Shown: positions 1 through 5,330 of the stretch, piece by piece | Layout: the number at the start of each line of letters is the position of its first letter | How positions within the stretch are numbered: the first letter of the stretch is position 1 | Assembly (NCBI GenBank): GCA_020217265.1 | Contig: JAIWOS010000124.1 | Location: 1-5,330 of the forward strand | Length of the DNA stretch: 5,330 nt | Direction of reading: 5' to 3' | DNA from: Thiobacillus sp. | Lineage (GTDB): Bacteria; Pseudomonadota; Gammaproteobacteria; Burkholderiales; Thiobacillaceae | Translations under genes and position numbers: made by a program | Notes under the pieces: generated by a model | What the model was told of the DNA's origin: nothing | The model's input: only the letters and a program-made list of their open reading frames with translations | Database searches by the model: none

Positions 1-260
1 GGGGCGCGCCGCGTGTGTGCCAGCGCGTTGTCGCGCGCGGTCTGCGCGCGCACCTCGGGTGTCACGCAGACAGGGTCTTCCGGGCGCGCCTCGCGCCAGA
101 CGAAACCGGGCTTGCAGGTATCGGGGCCGTAGGCGCCGCCCTGCGGTTCGCGGCGCGCGGCGGCCTGCCGGTTGTCGGCGGCGGCCTGTTCGCGCACCTC
201 GGGCGTCACGCAGACGTGGTCGCCCGGGTAGGCCTCGCGCCAGACGTAGCCTTCGATGCA
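1..260 (-). repeat. Tandem 144-base coding repeat (48-residue units)
   Basis: Unit 1 covers roughly 260 to 117 and unit 2 runs from 116 to the window edge, where it is truncated. The conserved core is G-(Y/F)-VWREA-P-D-VCVTPEVR-Q. DNA of the two cores is similar but not identical, as in an older duplication kept by selection. More units may lie beyond the left edge. Confidence 0.75.
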
Positions 261-404
261 GGCGTCGCGCGGGGCGGCGAAGGCGAGCGTGGCAAGCCCC
301 ACACCGATCAGGCCGGCCAGCAGGATGGCCGCGACGACAGCAAACACGTTTCGCCCGCAGCGTTCGCAGCTGCCATCGCAGACGCGCTGGGCTTGGGTTT
401 TCAT
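1..404 (-). CDS. Exported or membrane-anchored protein with tandem 48-residue Cys-containing repeats (3' end outside window)
   Basis: The frame opens with ATG at 404 and stays open to the left edge (134 codons seen), with AGGA 7 bases upstream of the start. The N-terminal region has three cysteines (Cys9, Cys13, Cys16; C-x3-C-x2-C). A hydrophobic stretch at about 20-43 ends in AFAAP, giving either a cleaved signal peptide (cut near 43/44) or an anchor. Two repeat units follow. The first, from Cys49, reads CIEGYVWREAYPGDHVCVTP; the second, from Cys97, reads CKPGFVWREARPEDPVCVTP. Both cysteines recur at exactly 48 residues, and each unit continues EVR-Q-A-DN with a basic tail. The paired cysteines may form a disulfide within each unit outside the cytoplasm. 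I recall this kind of repeat in secreted proteins of unknown function but cannot name a domain. It is last in the visible operon, 13 bases after the EEP stop. Confidence 0.8.
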   Translation of the reverse strand, partial: MKTQAQRVCDGSCERCGRNVFAVVAAILLAGLIGVGLATLAFAAPRDACIEGYVWREAYPGDHVCVTPEVREQAAADNRQAAARREPQGGAYGPDTCKPGFVWREARPEDPVCVTPEVRAQTARDNALAHTRRA

Positions 405-411
405 CGCCGTT

Positions 412-415
412 TCCT
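412..415 (-). promoter_or_regulatory. Ribosome binding site of the repeat-protein gene
   Basis: The minus strand reads TGAACAGGAAACGGCGATG. AGGA lies 7 bases before the ATG at 404, and the TGA is the stop of the EEP gene. This spacing supports the chosen start. Confidence 0.6.
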
Positions 416-417
416 GT

Positions 418-1320
418 TCATGCGAGCGTGATGTCCATGTAGAGCGGGGCGTGATCCGACGCCTTGGGCTCGTTCTCGCCGACGCCTTCCAGCCGGTCCT
501 CCGTGACGCGCTGCGCGCGCCAGGGCAGGCCGAGGCGCATCACGGCGGGCATGCCCGGGTTGGCCTGCGCCAGCCCCTTCGACAGCAGCAGATAGTCGAG
601 CTGGCTGTAACTGTTGCCGCCGGCGTAGTAATGCGTCCAGCGTTCGGTTTCGGGCAGGCGTTCGAGCACGTTGGAAAGGCCCTTGTGACCGAGCAGGGCG
701 CCAAGCGCGGTCTTGCCTTCAGGGTAGTCGTTGAGATCGCCCAACACCACGAAATTGCCCTTGTAGCCTGATTTCTTCCAGCGCGCGTCGACGATGGCGG
801 CGACGCGTTCGGCCTGTTCCTGGCGCCGTGCGCGCGTTGCCTCGCGGCCTTCCATCATCGACTTGAAATGGTTGGCGTAGAGCGTGAGCGGCTTGCCGCC
901 GATATCGAGCTCGATTTCCAGACAGTCGCGCGAAAACAGAAACCCGGTGCCCGCCTTGTTGCGCTCCTCGCGGTGCGAGCGCAGCGACACGATGGGGTGG
1001 CGCGACAGCACGGCAACGTCGATCTGGCGCGGGTCGAAGCAGTCGATCACCGCGCGGTGCGCGTATTTCATGCCGCCGAGGTAGTACGAGTTGAAGCGGT
1101 CGAGCACCGGCAGGCTTTCCACTTCCTGCAGGCAGATCACGTCGGCGTTGACCTTGCGGATTGCTTTTGCGGTGATGCGCTTCGATTCCTCGTCGTGGAT
1201 CCTGAATGCGAGATCGTTGATGGTGAAACCGTCGTCTTCGCGCGGCGCCAAGCCGTCCTTGAAGCGGTAGCGGGCGAACAGGTTTTCGGCGTTGAAGGTG
1301 GCGATGCGCAGCGTGGGCAT
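418..1320 (-). CDS. Endonuclease/exonuclease/phosphatase (EEP) superfamily protein
   Basis: A 300-residue metal-dependent phosphoesterase of the DNase I/exonuclease III/sphingomyelinase fold. The family motifs are all visible in order: TFNAENLF (8-15, Asn10), LQEVE (64-68, metal-binding Glu66), DVAVLSRHPI (101-110), ANHFKS (149-154, His151), GDLND (194-198, Asp195 and Asn197), QLDYLLLS (240-247) and SDHAP (288-292, His290). The active site therefore looks complete. Family members cleave nucleic acids, phosphoinositides or sphingomyelin, and motifs alone do not tell these apart. With lipase and cytochrome neighbours a lipid phosphodiesterase is conceivable, but the compact form also resembles nuclease-like members. 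No signal peptide is visible, so it is likely cytoplasmic. It starts 11 bases after the cytochrome stop with a modest GAGA 9 bases upstream, and its stop lies 13 bases before the next gene. Confidence 0.9.
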   Translation of the reverse strand: MPTLRIATFNAENLFARYRFKDGLAPREDDGFTINDLAFRIHDEESKRITAKAIRKVNADVICLQEVESLPVLDRFNSYYLGGMKYAHRAVIDCFDPRQIDVAVLSRHPIVSLRSHREERNKAGTGFLFSRDCLEIELDIGGKPLTLYANHFKSMMEGREATRARRQEQAERVAAIVDARWKKSGYKGNFVVLGDLNDYPEGKTALGALLGHKGLSNVLERLPETERWTHYYAGGNSYSQLDYLLLSKGLAQANPGMPAVMRLGLPWRAQRVTEDRLEGVGENEPKASDHAPLYMDITLA

Positions 1321-1329
1321 GGGGTGTCG

Positions 1330-1333
1330 TCTC
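1330..1333 (-). promoter_or_regulatory. Weak ribosome binding site of the EEP gene
   Basis: The minus strand reads CTGAGACGACACCCCATG. GAGA lies 9 bases before the ATG at 1320 and overlaps the TGA (1334-1332) of the preceding cytochrome gene. The match is short, so initiation may depend on coupling with upstream translation. Confidence 0.45.
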
Positions 1334-2792
1334 AGAGGGTTTTCAGGTATTCGAGCAGGTCGGTTTTCTGCGCGGCGGGCAGCGTGGTGCCGAAATCATG
1401 GCCACCATTGCCGTTGCCACGCAGCCGCGTGTCGTAGGGCGTGCCCGCACGTTCGGCTGCCGCGCCCTCGACGACGAAGCCGACGCGCGCCGGGTCGTAG
1501 ACGTCGTAGCCACGCCAGAACATTTGTGGGCGCTGCGCGGGCGGCGTCAGCAGGTCGGCCAAGGTGGGCACCGAGCCGTTGTGCAGGTAGGGCGCGCGCA
1601 GCCAGATGCCGTCGAGGTACTGCGCGACGTAGCCGGTGAGGTCGGCTTCAACGAGGCCCTTGCGTTCGATGCCCATGTCTTTGACCACGCGGTTGGCTTC
1701 GATGGCGGCGCGGCCGTTCCAGGTTTCGATGCGGCCGCGGTCGGTGCCTATTTCGGCCAGCGGCACGACGGTGCCGGTGCGGCTGCTGGCGTGGCAGGCG
1801 GCGCAGTTCGCGTCGAACACGGCCTTGCCGCGCGCGGCGCGGGCGGCGTCGATGGGGAAGGGATACTTCGGCGCGGGCTTGTTCTTCAGGTACTCGACCA
1901 GCCAGTCGATGTGGCCGAGAAAATCCTGCTTGTTCTTGGGCGCGGCGCCCATTAGCCCCAGCGCGGAATCGATGACGACCGAATACGGATCGTGCGAATC
2001 GCCGGCGAAGTTCATGCGGTCGCCCTTCTCGGGGCGGTATTTCTTCAGGTTCCACACCGAGGGCATGTCGGTGGGGCCGAAGCTGTCGTCCATCGGCCAG
2101 CGGATCATGAAATACTTGGTGAGGTTCATCGCGTCGTCGCGCCCGCGCCCCCATTCGGGAAAGTCGTGCCGGTAGATCCACTGGAACTGGCCTTCGCGTT
2201 CGATGAGCCGCTTCTTGGTGATGGGGATGATGAGGTAGCGGTAGGCCAGTCGGTCGAGCCAGTCCATGTCGGCGGCGAGGTCGATCTCGGCCATCAGCGT
2301 GTCGGCGTTGAAGCGCGGGTCTTTCGCGCAATCGACCAAAAAACGGAAGAAGGCTTCGAGGTCGAGCGTGTGGTTGGGGCCGGCGACGACCAGCGTCGGC
2401 GTCTCGTCGGGCTTCGCGCGATAGCTGGCGACGTGGCAGGCGGCGCAGGTGTTGGCGACGCGGTCGAAGCCGATGCGCCGTTTGGAAAAACCCACCGGCA
2501 GTTCGTGGCCTTCTTCCCACACCACGCCGAAGCTGGCGTAGCCGACGCCGGGTTTGGGCAGCTTGTCGGGGAACACGCGCGGCAGCACGTAGAAAATCCA
2601 ATAGGGAATGCCGGCGTCGTTTTCTGCGCCCATCGAGCCGTACATGAAGCGGTCGTCCGGGTTGTCGAAGGTCGTGGCGCCGTAATCGCGCATGAAGCGG
2701 TTGTAGCCGACGATGCCCGCGATGACGGCGAGAACCAGCGTGACGATGCCGAGAATCTTCAGCCAGCGCGGACAGGTGCAGAGCGTCTTCAT
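1332..2792 (-). CDS. Membrane-anchored diheme c-type cytochrome, RoxA/MauG/CCP-like (paralogue 2)
   Basis: A 486-residue paralogue of the gene before it, collinear along its whole length. The N-terminus (MKTLCTCPRW) is followed by a membrane segment at about residues 11-30. Shared signatures are GIPYWIFYVLP (61-71), heme site CAACH (116-120), a conserved non-heme Cys155, PSVWN with Trp247, heme site CAACH (330-334), GIWLRAPYLHNGSVPTL with His404, GNGNGGH with His465, and a LLEYLKTL end. Phe262 lies 15 residues after Trp247, the same spacing as the Trp302/Phe317 pair I recall from rubber oxygenase RoxA; paralogue 1 has Trp261 at the aligned place. Expected to act on the periplasmic side, transferring electrons or activating O2 or peroxide. 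Its start is 10 bases after the previous stop, with GAGGA 7 bases upstream. Whether the pair forms a heterodimer or has divided substrates cannot be told from sequence. A diheme peroxidase remains the main alternative to an oxygenase. Confidence 0.85.
   Translation of the reverse strand: MKTLCTCPRWLKILGIVTLVLAVIAGIVGYNRFMRDYGATTFDNPDDRFMYGSMGAENDAGIPYWIFYVLPRVFPDKLPKPGVGYASFGVVWEEGHELPVGFSKRRIGFDRVANTCAACHVASYRAKPDETPTLVVAGPNHTLDLEAFFRFLVDCAKDPRFNADTLMAEIDLAADMDWLDRLAYRYLIIPITKKRLIEREGQFQWIYRHDFPEWGRGRDDAMNLTKYFMIRWPMDDSFGPTDMPSVWNLKKYRPEKGDRMNFAGDSHDPYSVVIDSALGLMGAAPKNKQDFLGHIDWLVEYLKNKPAPKYPFPIDAARAARGKAVFDANCAACHASSRTGTVVPLAEIGTDRGRIETWNGRAAIEANRVVKDMGIERKGLVEADLTGYVAQYLDGIWLRAPYLHNGSVPTLADLLTPPAQRPQMFWRGYDVYDPARVGFVVEGAAAERAGTPYDTRLRGNGNGGHDFGTTLPAAQKTDLLEYLKTL
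1564..1607 (-). repeat. Near-identical paralogue tract A, copy in paralogue 2
   Basis: This 44-base tract matches 3035-3078 in the other cytochrome gene with a single difference (1590 versus 3061). It encodes the invariant LRAPYLHNGSVPT segment. Most of the rest of the two genes is much more diverged. Confidence 0.75.
1821..1859 (-). repeat. Near-identical paralogue tract B, copy in paralogue 2
   Basis: A 39-base tract matching 3310-3348 with one difference. It encodes the FP-DAARAARGKA segment shortly before the second heme site. Confidence 0.75.
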
Positions 2793-2799
2793 GGCAGCG

Positions 2800-2804
2800 T
2801 CCTC
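2800..2804 (-). promoter_or_regulatory. Ribosome binding site overlapping upstream stop codon
   Basis: The minus strand reads TTTTGAGGACGCTGCCATG here. GAGGA is a strong Shine-Dalgarno match 7 bases before the ATG at 2792, and its first two bases are the last two of the TGA that ends paralogue 1. Ribosomes terminating on paralogue 1 stop on the initiation site of paralogue 2, which favours coupled synthesis of the two cytochromes. Confidence 0.7.
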
Positions 2805-4275
2805 AAAAGGTCTTCAGGTATTCCAGCAGCGCCCACTTGTCGGCGTCGGGCAGCGTGGTGCCGTAGGCCGCGCCTTCGTGGCCGGCGTTGCCGTTGCCGG
2901 GGATCGCGGTGTCGAAGCGGAACAGGCCGGGCGCCTCGGCGCTGACGAAGCCGAGGTGTTTCGGGTCGTAGAGGTCGTTGCCGCGCCAGAACACCTTGGG
3001 ACGCTTTGCTGCGGGTTGCAGCAGATCCCACAGCGTGGGCACCGAGCCGTTGTGCAGGTACGGCGCGCGCAGCCAGATTCCATCCAGCGGGGCGTTGGCG
3101 TAGCCGAAGGTTTTTCGGAAGTGGCGGAAGCGTCGTGCCGGATCGGCCGAGTACAGCATGCCCTGGTTCTGCGCGAGTTGCGGCGTGTAGGAATCGAGCC
3201 GGCCGCGGTCGGTGCCGATGGCGGCAATCGGCGTGACCTTGCCAACATACTGGCCGGTGAAATCGCTGCCGCTCCTGCCGTGGCAGGCAGCGCAGGTGGC
3301 CTGGTAGATGGCCTTGCCGCGCGCGGCGCGGGCGGCGTCGACGGGGAAATGCTTTTCGAACGCGGGCGGCGTGGCGGTGGCGATCCACGCTTCGATGCGC
3401 GCGATGGCGGCGTGGTCGATGAGCCTGGGCGTGGCGCCGGTGCCGAAGGCGGCGGAGAGGTTGCGCTCCTCGACGCGGTCGTTGTTGCCGTCCCAGTGCA
3501 GCTGCATGCCCTGTTTTTTCGCCTGGTTCCAGATCGCCGGAAAGTCCGACACGCCGATCAGCTCTTCCTTCGGCAAGTGCTCGAAGGGCACGCCGAAAAT
3601 CGCCTTGGCCGAGTTGAAGGTATCGACGCGGCCCGGCCCCCAGTCAGCCTGCATGTGGATGAAGCGCAGCCGGCCGGTGAGGCCGGAAACGCCGTCCTTC
3701 ATCAAAAACACCGCCAACGGGTAGACGACGTGTTTGTCGAGCAGGCCGAGTCCGCCGGCCTTTTGTTCGATGCGCGGCACCACCTGCGCGGGCGTGAAGC
3801 GGCGGTCGTTGACGCAGGCTTCGACGAATTTCTGGAAGCCCATGAGGTTCAACTGGTTGGCTGGCATGCCGGCGACGAGCATCGGCGCGGCGTTCGGCGC
3901 GGTGCGCACGGTGGCGGTGTGGCACACCGCGCAGTTGAGGAATACGCGGTCGATGCCCAGGTGCCTTCGCTTCGACATGCCCACCGGCAGGTCGCGGCCA
4001 TGCTCGAAAATGAAGCCCAGCGATGGATAACCCTTGCCCGGCAGCATCTCGGGGCAGACCTCGGGCAGCACCTGGAACAGCCAGTAGGGAAAGCCCATGT
4101 TGCGCTCGCCGCCGGTGGAGCCGTATTTGAAATGTTCGACGGGGTCGTCGTACGTTACCGGGCGGTCGGGCAGAAAGCGCATGGCGGCGCCGAGCGCGAA
4201 CAGCAGCACGATGGCCAGCGTGGCCCAGAAGTAGAAGCGGTAGCCGCTGCAGGAAGCGTTCGGTGCGGCGCTCAT
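2803..4275 (-). CDS. Membrane-anchored diheme c-type cytochrome, RoxA/MauG/CCP-like (paralogue 1)
   Basis: A 490-residue protein with an N-terminal membrane segment (about residues 14-35) and a large domain expected in the periplasm, where heme c is attached. Two heme sites are visible: CAVCH at 115-119 and CAACH at 328-332. The C-terminal half carries GIWLRAPYLHNGSVPTL (399-415, His408) and GNGNAGH (460-466, His466). These resemble signatures of the diheme peroxidase/MauG/RoxA clan, and either His could be a distal ligand of the second heme. DFPAIWN places Trp249 between the hemes, where this clan has a conserved Trp. Length and two-heme layout fit RoxA-like oxygenases or diheme peroxidase-like proteins, so it may use O2 or H2O2; the substrate is unknown. 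The start lies 4 bases after the lipase stop with only a weak upstream site, so translation is probably coupled. It is a paralogue of the next gene. Family call firm, reaction uncertain. Confidence 0.85.
   Translation of the reverse strand: MSAAPNASCSGYRFYFWATLAIVLLFALGAAMRFLPDRPVTYDDPVEHFKYGSTGGERNMGFPYWLFQVLPEVCPEMLPGKGYPSLGFIFEHGRDLPVGMSKRRHLGIDRVFLNCAVCHTATVRTAPNAAPMLVAGMPANQLNLMGFQKFVEACVNDRRFTPAQVVPRIEQKAGGLGLLDKHVVYPLAVFLMKDGVSGLTGRLRFIHMQADWGPGRVDTFNSAKAIFGVPFEHLPKEELIGVSDFPAIWNQAKKQGMQLHWDGNNDRVEERNLSAAFGTGATPRLIDHAAIARIEAWIATATPPAFEKHFPVDAARAARGKAIYQATCAACHGRSGSDFTGQYVGKVTPIAAIGTDRGRLDSYTPQLAQNQGMLYSADPARRFRHFRKTFGYANAPLDGIWLRAPYLHNGSVPTLWDLLQPAAKRPKVFWRGNDLYDPKHLGFVSAEAPGLFRFDTAIPGNGNAGHEGAAYGTTLPDADKWALLEYLKTF
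3035..3078 (-). repeat. Near-identical paralogue tract A, copy in paralogue 1
   Basis: Partner of 1564-1607, in the same orientation, 1471 bases away, with one mismatch over 44 bases. It covers the codons around His408 of paralogue 1. Confidence 0.75.
3310..3348 (-). repeat. Near-identical paralogue tract B, copy in paralogue 1
   Basis: Partner of 1821-1859, direct orientation, one mismatch over 39 bases. It encodes FPVDAARAARGKA upstream of CAACH at residue 328. Confidence 0.75.
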
Positions 4276-4279
4276 GGCG

Positions 4280-5083
4280 TCAGAATGGCCTGGCCGCGCG
4301 GTTCTTTTCGCACAGCTTCACGTACTGGTCGATCGAGTGCTGCTTGAGGTCGGCCGGGCCCATTTTCCCGAGGTCGTCGATGCGGCCCTGCATCCGGTTG
4401 AGGAAGGCGTCCCAGAAGCCGGGGTCGGACTGGAGCCTGCCCTTGCTGTCGAAATACAGCAGGGTGCCGGCGTGCGAATAGCCCATGGCGCGCAGCGGCA
4501 CGCGCGTGACCAGGTCGCAGTTGTTCACGAAGCGGAAATTGCGCGCGCCGAAATCCTGGTCGAAGGCGCGTTCGAACGCGCGGTCGCCCACACGCGGGCC
4601 GCCAAAGCTGTAGAGCCCGTGCACCGGCTTGTCGCGCGCGCGCCAGCGGGCCGCCGCCAGTGTGGCCAGCGCCGCGCCCAGGCTGTGGCCGGTGATCCAC
4701 AGTGACTGGCCGCGATCCTGGAACTCGGCGACGCACCGATCCAGTTCATCCCACACGTGCGCCAGCGCCAGCTGGAAGCCGTTGTGCACCCGGCCGAAAG
4801 GACCATCGCAGAACTGGGTGTCGAGGTCGCTCATCCAGTCGCGGAGTTTGGCAGGTTCGGTGCCGCGAAAGGCGACGACGATGGCGGCGTCGTTCGCCAT
4901 CACCAGCCCCTGGGTTTCGCGGCGGTCGAGAAAGCGGAAATGCGCAAATCCCCACTGCCGGGCCAGCGGCTCTGCTTCTGCCGCGCTGTTGTAGGCAAGC
5001 CGTGCGGCTCGGGACAGGGCGACGGCATTGTCGCCGTGATACCGGGCCGTTGCTGGCTGAAAGCTTTCGAAAGGATGGGGCAT
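4280..5083 (-). CDS. Class 3 lipase family protein (alpha/beta hydrolase)
   Basis: Predicted serine esterase or lipase of 267 residues that would hydrolyse carboxylic ester bonds, probably of acylglycerols or phospholipids. Seen in the sequence: FRGTE at residues 72-76 (oxyanion-hole strand typical of class 3 lipases), nucleophile elbow GHSLG with Ser134, SFGGPRVGD at 159-167, NNCDLVTRVP with candidate catalytic Asp190, and C-terminal HSIDQY with candidate catalytic His249. The Ser-Asp-His triad is complete and length is normal for the family. The start at 5083 (MPHPFES) is preferred because CGGAG lies 8 bases upstream; an in-frame ATG at 5101 (18 bases earlier) has no such site. No signal peptide or membrane segment is visible, so it is likely cytoplasmic unless exported another way. 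It ends 4 bases before the first diheme cytochrome. The family is secure; the substrate is unknown. Confidence 0.9.
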   Translation of the reverse strand: MPHPFESFQPATARYHGDNAVALSRAARLAYNSAAEAEPLARQWGFAHFRFLDRRETQGLVMANDAAIVVAFRGTEPAKLRDWMSDLDTQFCDGPFGRVHNGFQLALAHVWDELDRCVAEFQDRGQSLWITGHSLGAALATLAAARWRARDKPVHGLYSFGGPRVGDRAFERAFDQDFGARNFRFVNNCDLVTRVPLRAMGYSHAGTLLYFDSKGRLQSDPGFWDAFLNRMQGRIDDLGKMGPADLKQHSIDQYVKLCEKNRAARPF

Positions 5084-5091
5084 GTTCGGCG

Positions 5092-5096
5092 CTCCG
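5092..5096 (-). promoter_or_regulatory. Ribosome binding site deciding the lipase start
   Basis: On the minus strand this reads CGGAG, with 8 bases between GGAG and the ATG at 5083. The other in-frame ATG at 5101 is preceded by CTGCCCTGATAC, which has no purine-rich match to the 16S tail. This supports the shorter 267-residue lipase over the 273-residue form. Confidence 0.6.
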
Positions 5097-5104
5097 GGCA
5101 TGTA

Positions 5105-5330
5105 TCAGGGCAGGCAGGACCGCAGACGGTCGAAGGGCTGCGCGAGCAGGGTGTCGGGCACCCGGCCCTGGCGCTGGAGGCGCTGGCGCAGGTCGGCGAG
5201 CAGGGCGTCGAGCTGCGGCGAGCGCGCCCAGCCCTCCGGTGTGAGGCCGCGTGCCGTCAGGATCGCAGGCGGCGGCATCGGCGATTTGCCGCGCCGGGCG
5301 TCGGCGGTGCGGTTCATGCTCAGGCGATAG
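5105..5330 (-). CDS. Unrecognised protein, C-terminal part (5' end outside window)
   Basis: The reading frame is open from the right edge of the window to a TGA at 5107-5105, giving about 75 codons. It begins (partial codon)-YRLSMNRTADARRG and ends in FDRLRSCLP. An ATG at 5317 could start a 70-residue protein, but no Shine-Dalgarno-like sequence precedes it in the visible bases and the frame stays open upstream, so I read it as the tail of a longer gene. The visible part has a Pro-rich turn (SPMPPPAIL) followed by a basic, probably helical segment (LDALLADLRQRLQRQ). There are no catalytic motifs, cysteines that look like a heme site, or membrane segments. It lies 21 bases upstream of the lipase on the same strand and is probably in the same operon. 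I do not recognise the family; the C-terminus of another hydrolase (for example patatin-like) is a guess only. Confidence 0.6.
   Translation of the reverse strand, partial: YRLSMNRTADARRGKSPMPPPAILTARGLTPEGWARSPQLDALLADLRQRLQRQGRVPDTLLAQPFDRLRSCLP

Noticed and set aside
1..260. Possible CRISPR or intergenic repeat array
   Set aside because: The repetition has a 144-base period, is in-frame, preserves protein sequence better than DNA, and lacks short identical repeats with unique spacers.
15..442. Two overlapping plus-strand frames of about 140 codons at the left edge
   Set aside because: They are antisense to the repeat protein. Their own apparent repeats (such as recurring RAPR-type segments) are reflections of the minus-strand 48-residue repeat, which has a proper start, ribosome binding site and hydrophobic signal.
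1648..2601. A 317-codon minus-strand frame overlapping the second cytochrome gene in another frame
   Set aside because: Its translation is an Arg-rich low-complexity shadow, whereas the overlapping frame encodes CXXCH sites and conserved C-terminal motifs.
1992..2945. A 317-codon plus-strand frame opposite the second cytochrome gene
   Set aside because: Composition is rich in Val, Ala, Gly and Arg as expected from a shadow frame, it has no family motifs, and it crosses the boundary of the two real genes.
1332..4275. Lipoprotein signals in the cytochrome N-termini (Cys at 5, 7 or 9)
   Set aside because: The cysteines lie before the hydrophobic segment rather than after it, so they cannot be lipobox cysteines.
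2713..4347. A 544-codon open frame on the plus strand opposite the first cytochrome gene
   Set aside because: It is antisense to a gene with two heme sites and clear family motifs. Long antisense frames are common in GC-rich DNA with biased third positions, and its translation shows no recognisable motif.
4272..4736. A 154-codon minus-strand frame inside the lipase gene
   Set aside because: It overlaps the catalytic region of the lipase in a different frame, and its translation is Arg/Pro-rich with no motifs.

Overview
The window is a GC-rich bacterial segment, by eye in the mid-to-upper 60s percent GC. It reads entirely on the minus strand, so transcription runs from high to low coordinates. 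High GC, c-type cytochromes with N-terminal membrane anchors and Shine-Dalgarno-led compact gene packing suggest a proteobacterium. A beta- or gammaproteobacterium is my guess, but nothing here fixes the genus.

In order of transcription: (1) the 3' end of an unrecognised gene (5330 to 5105); (2) a class 3 lipase-type alpha/beta hydrolase (5083 to 4280); (3) and (4) two tandem, divergent paralogues of a membrane-anchored diheme c-type cytochrome (4275 to 2803 and 2792 to 1332), whose C-terminal signatures match the RoxA/MauG/cytochrome c peroxidase clan; (5) a metal-dependent endonuclease/exonuclease/phosphatase (EEP) superfamily enzyme (1320 to 418); (6) the 5' part of an exported or anchored protein with tandem 48-residue cysteine-containing repeats, running off the left edge (404 to 1).

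Intergenic gaps are 21, 4, 10, 11 and 13 bases. There is no room for internal promoters or terminators outside coding sequence, so the six genes probably form one operon whose promoter lies right of the window and whose end lies left of it. One stop codon (TGA at 2805-2803) lies inside the next gene's ribosome binding site, which suggests translational coupling. No gene-free stretch exceeds 25 bases. I see no tRNA, rRNA, CRISPR, IS element or prophage gene.

Functionally, the two diheme proteins should sit on the periplasmic face and carry out peroxidase-like or RoxA-like oxygenase chemistry. The lipase and EEP enzyme show no export signal. A lipid or hydrophobic-substrate oxidation and turnover locus is a reasonable hypothesis, but no sequence here fixes the substrate. 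The most noteworthy items are the paired RoxA-like cytochromes with locally near-identical DNA tracts, and the 48-residue repeat protein at the left edge, which is easily missed because it is cut by the window end and overlaid by antisense open frames.
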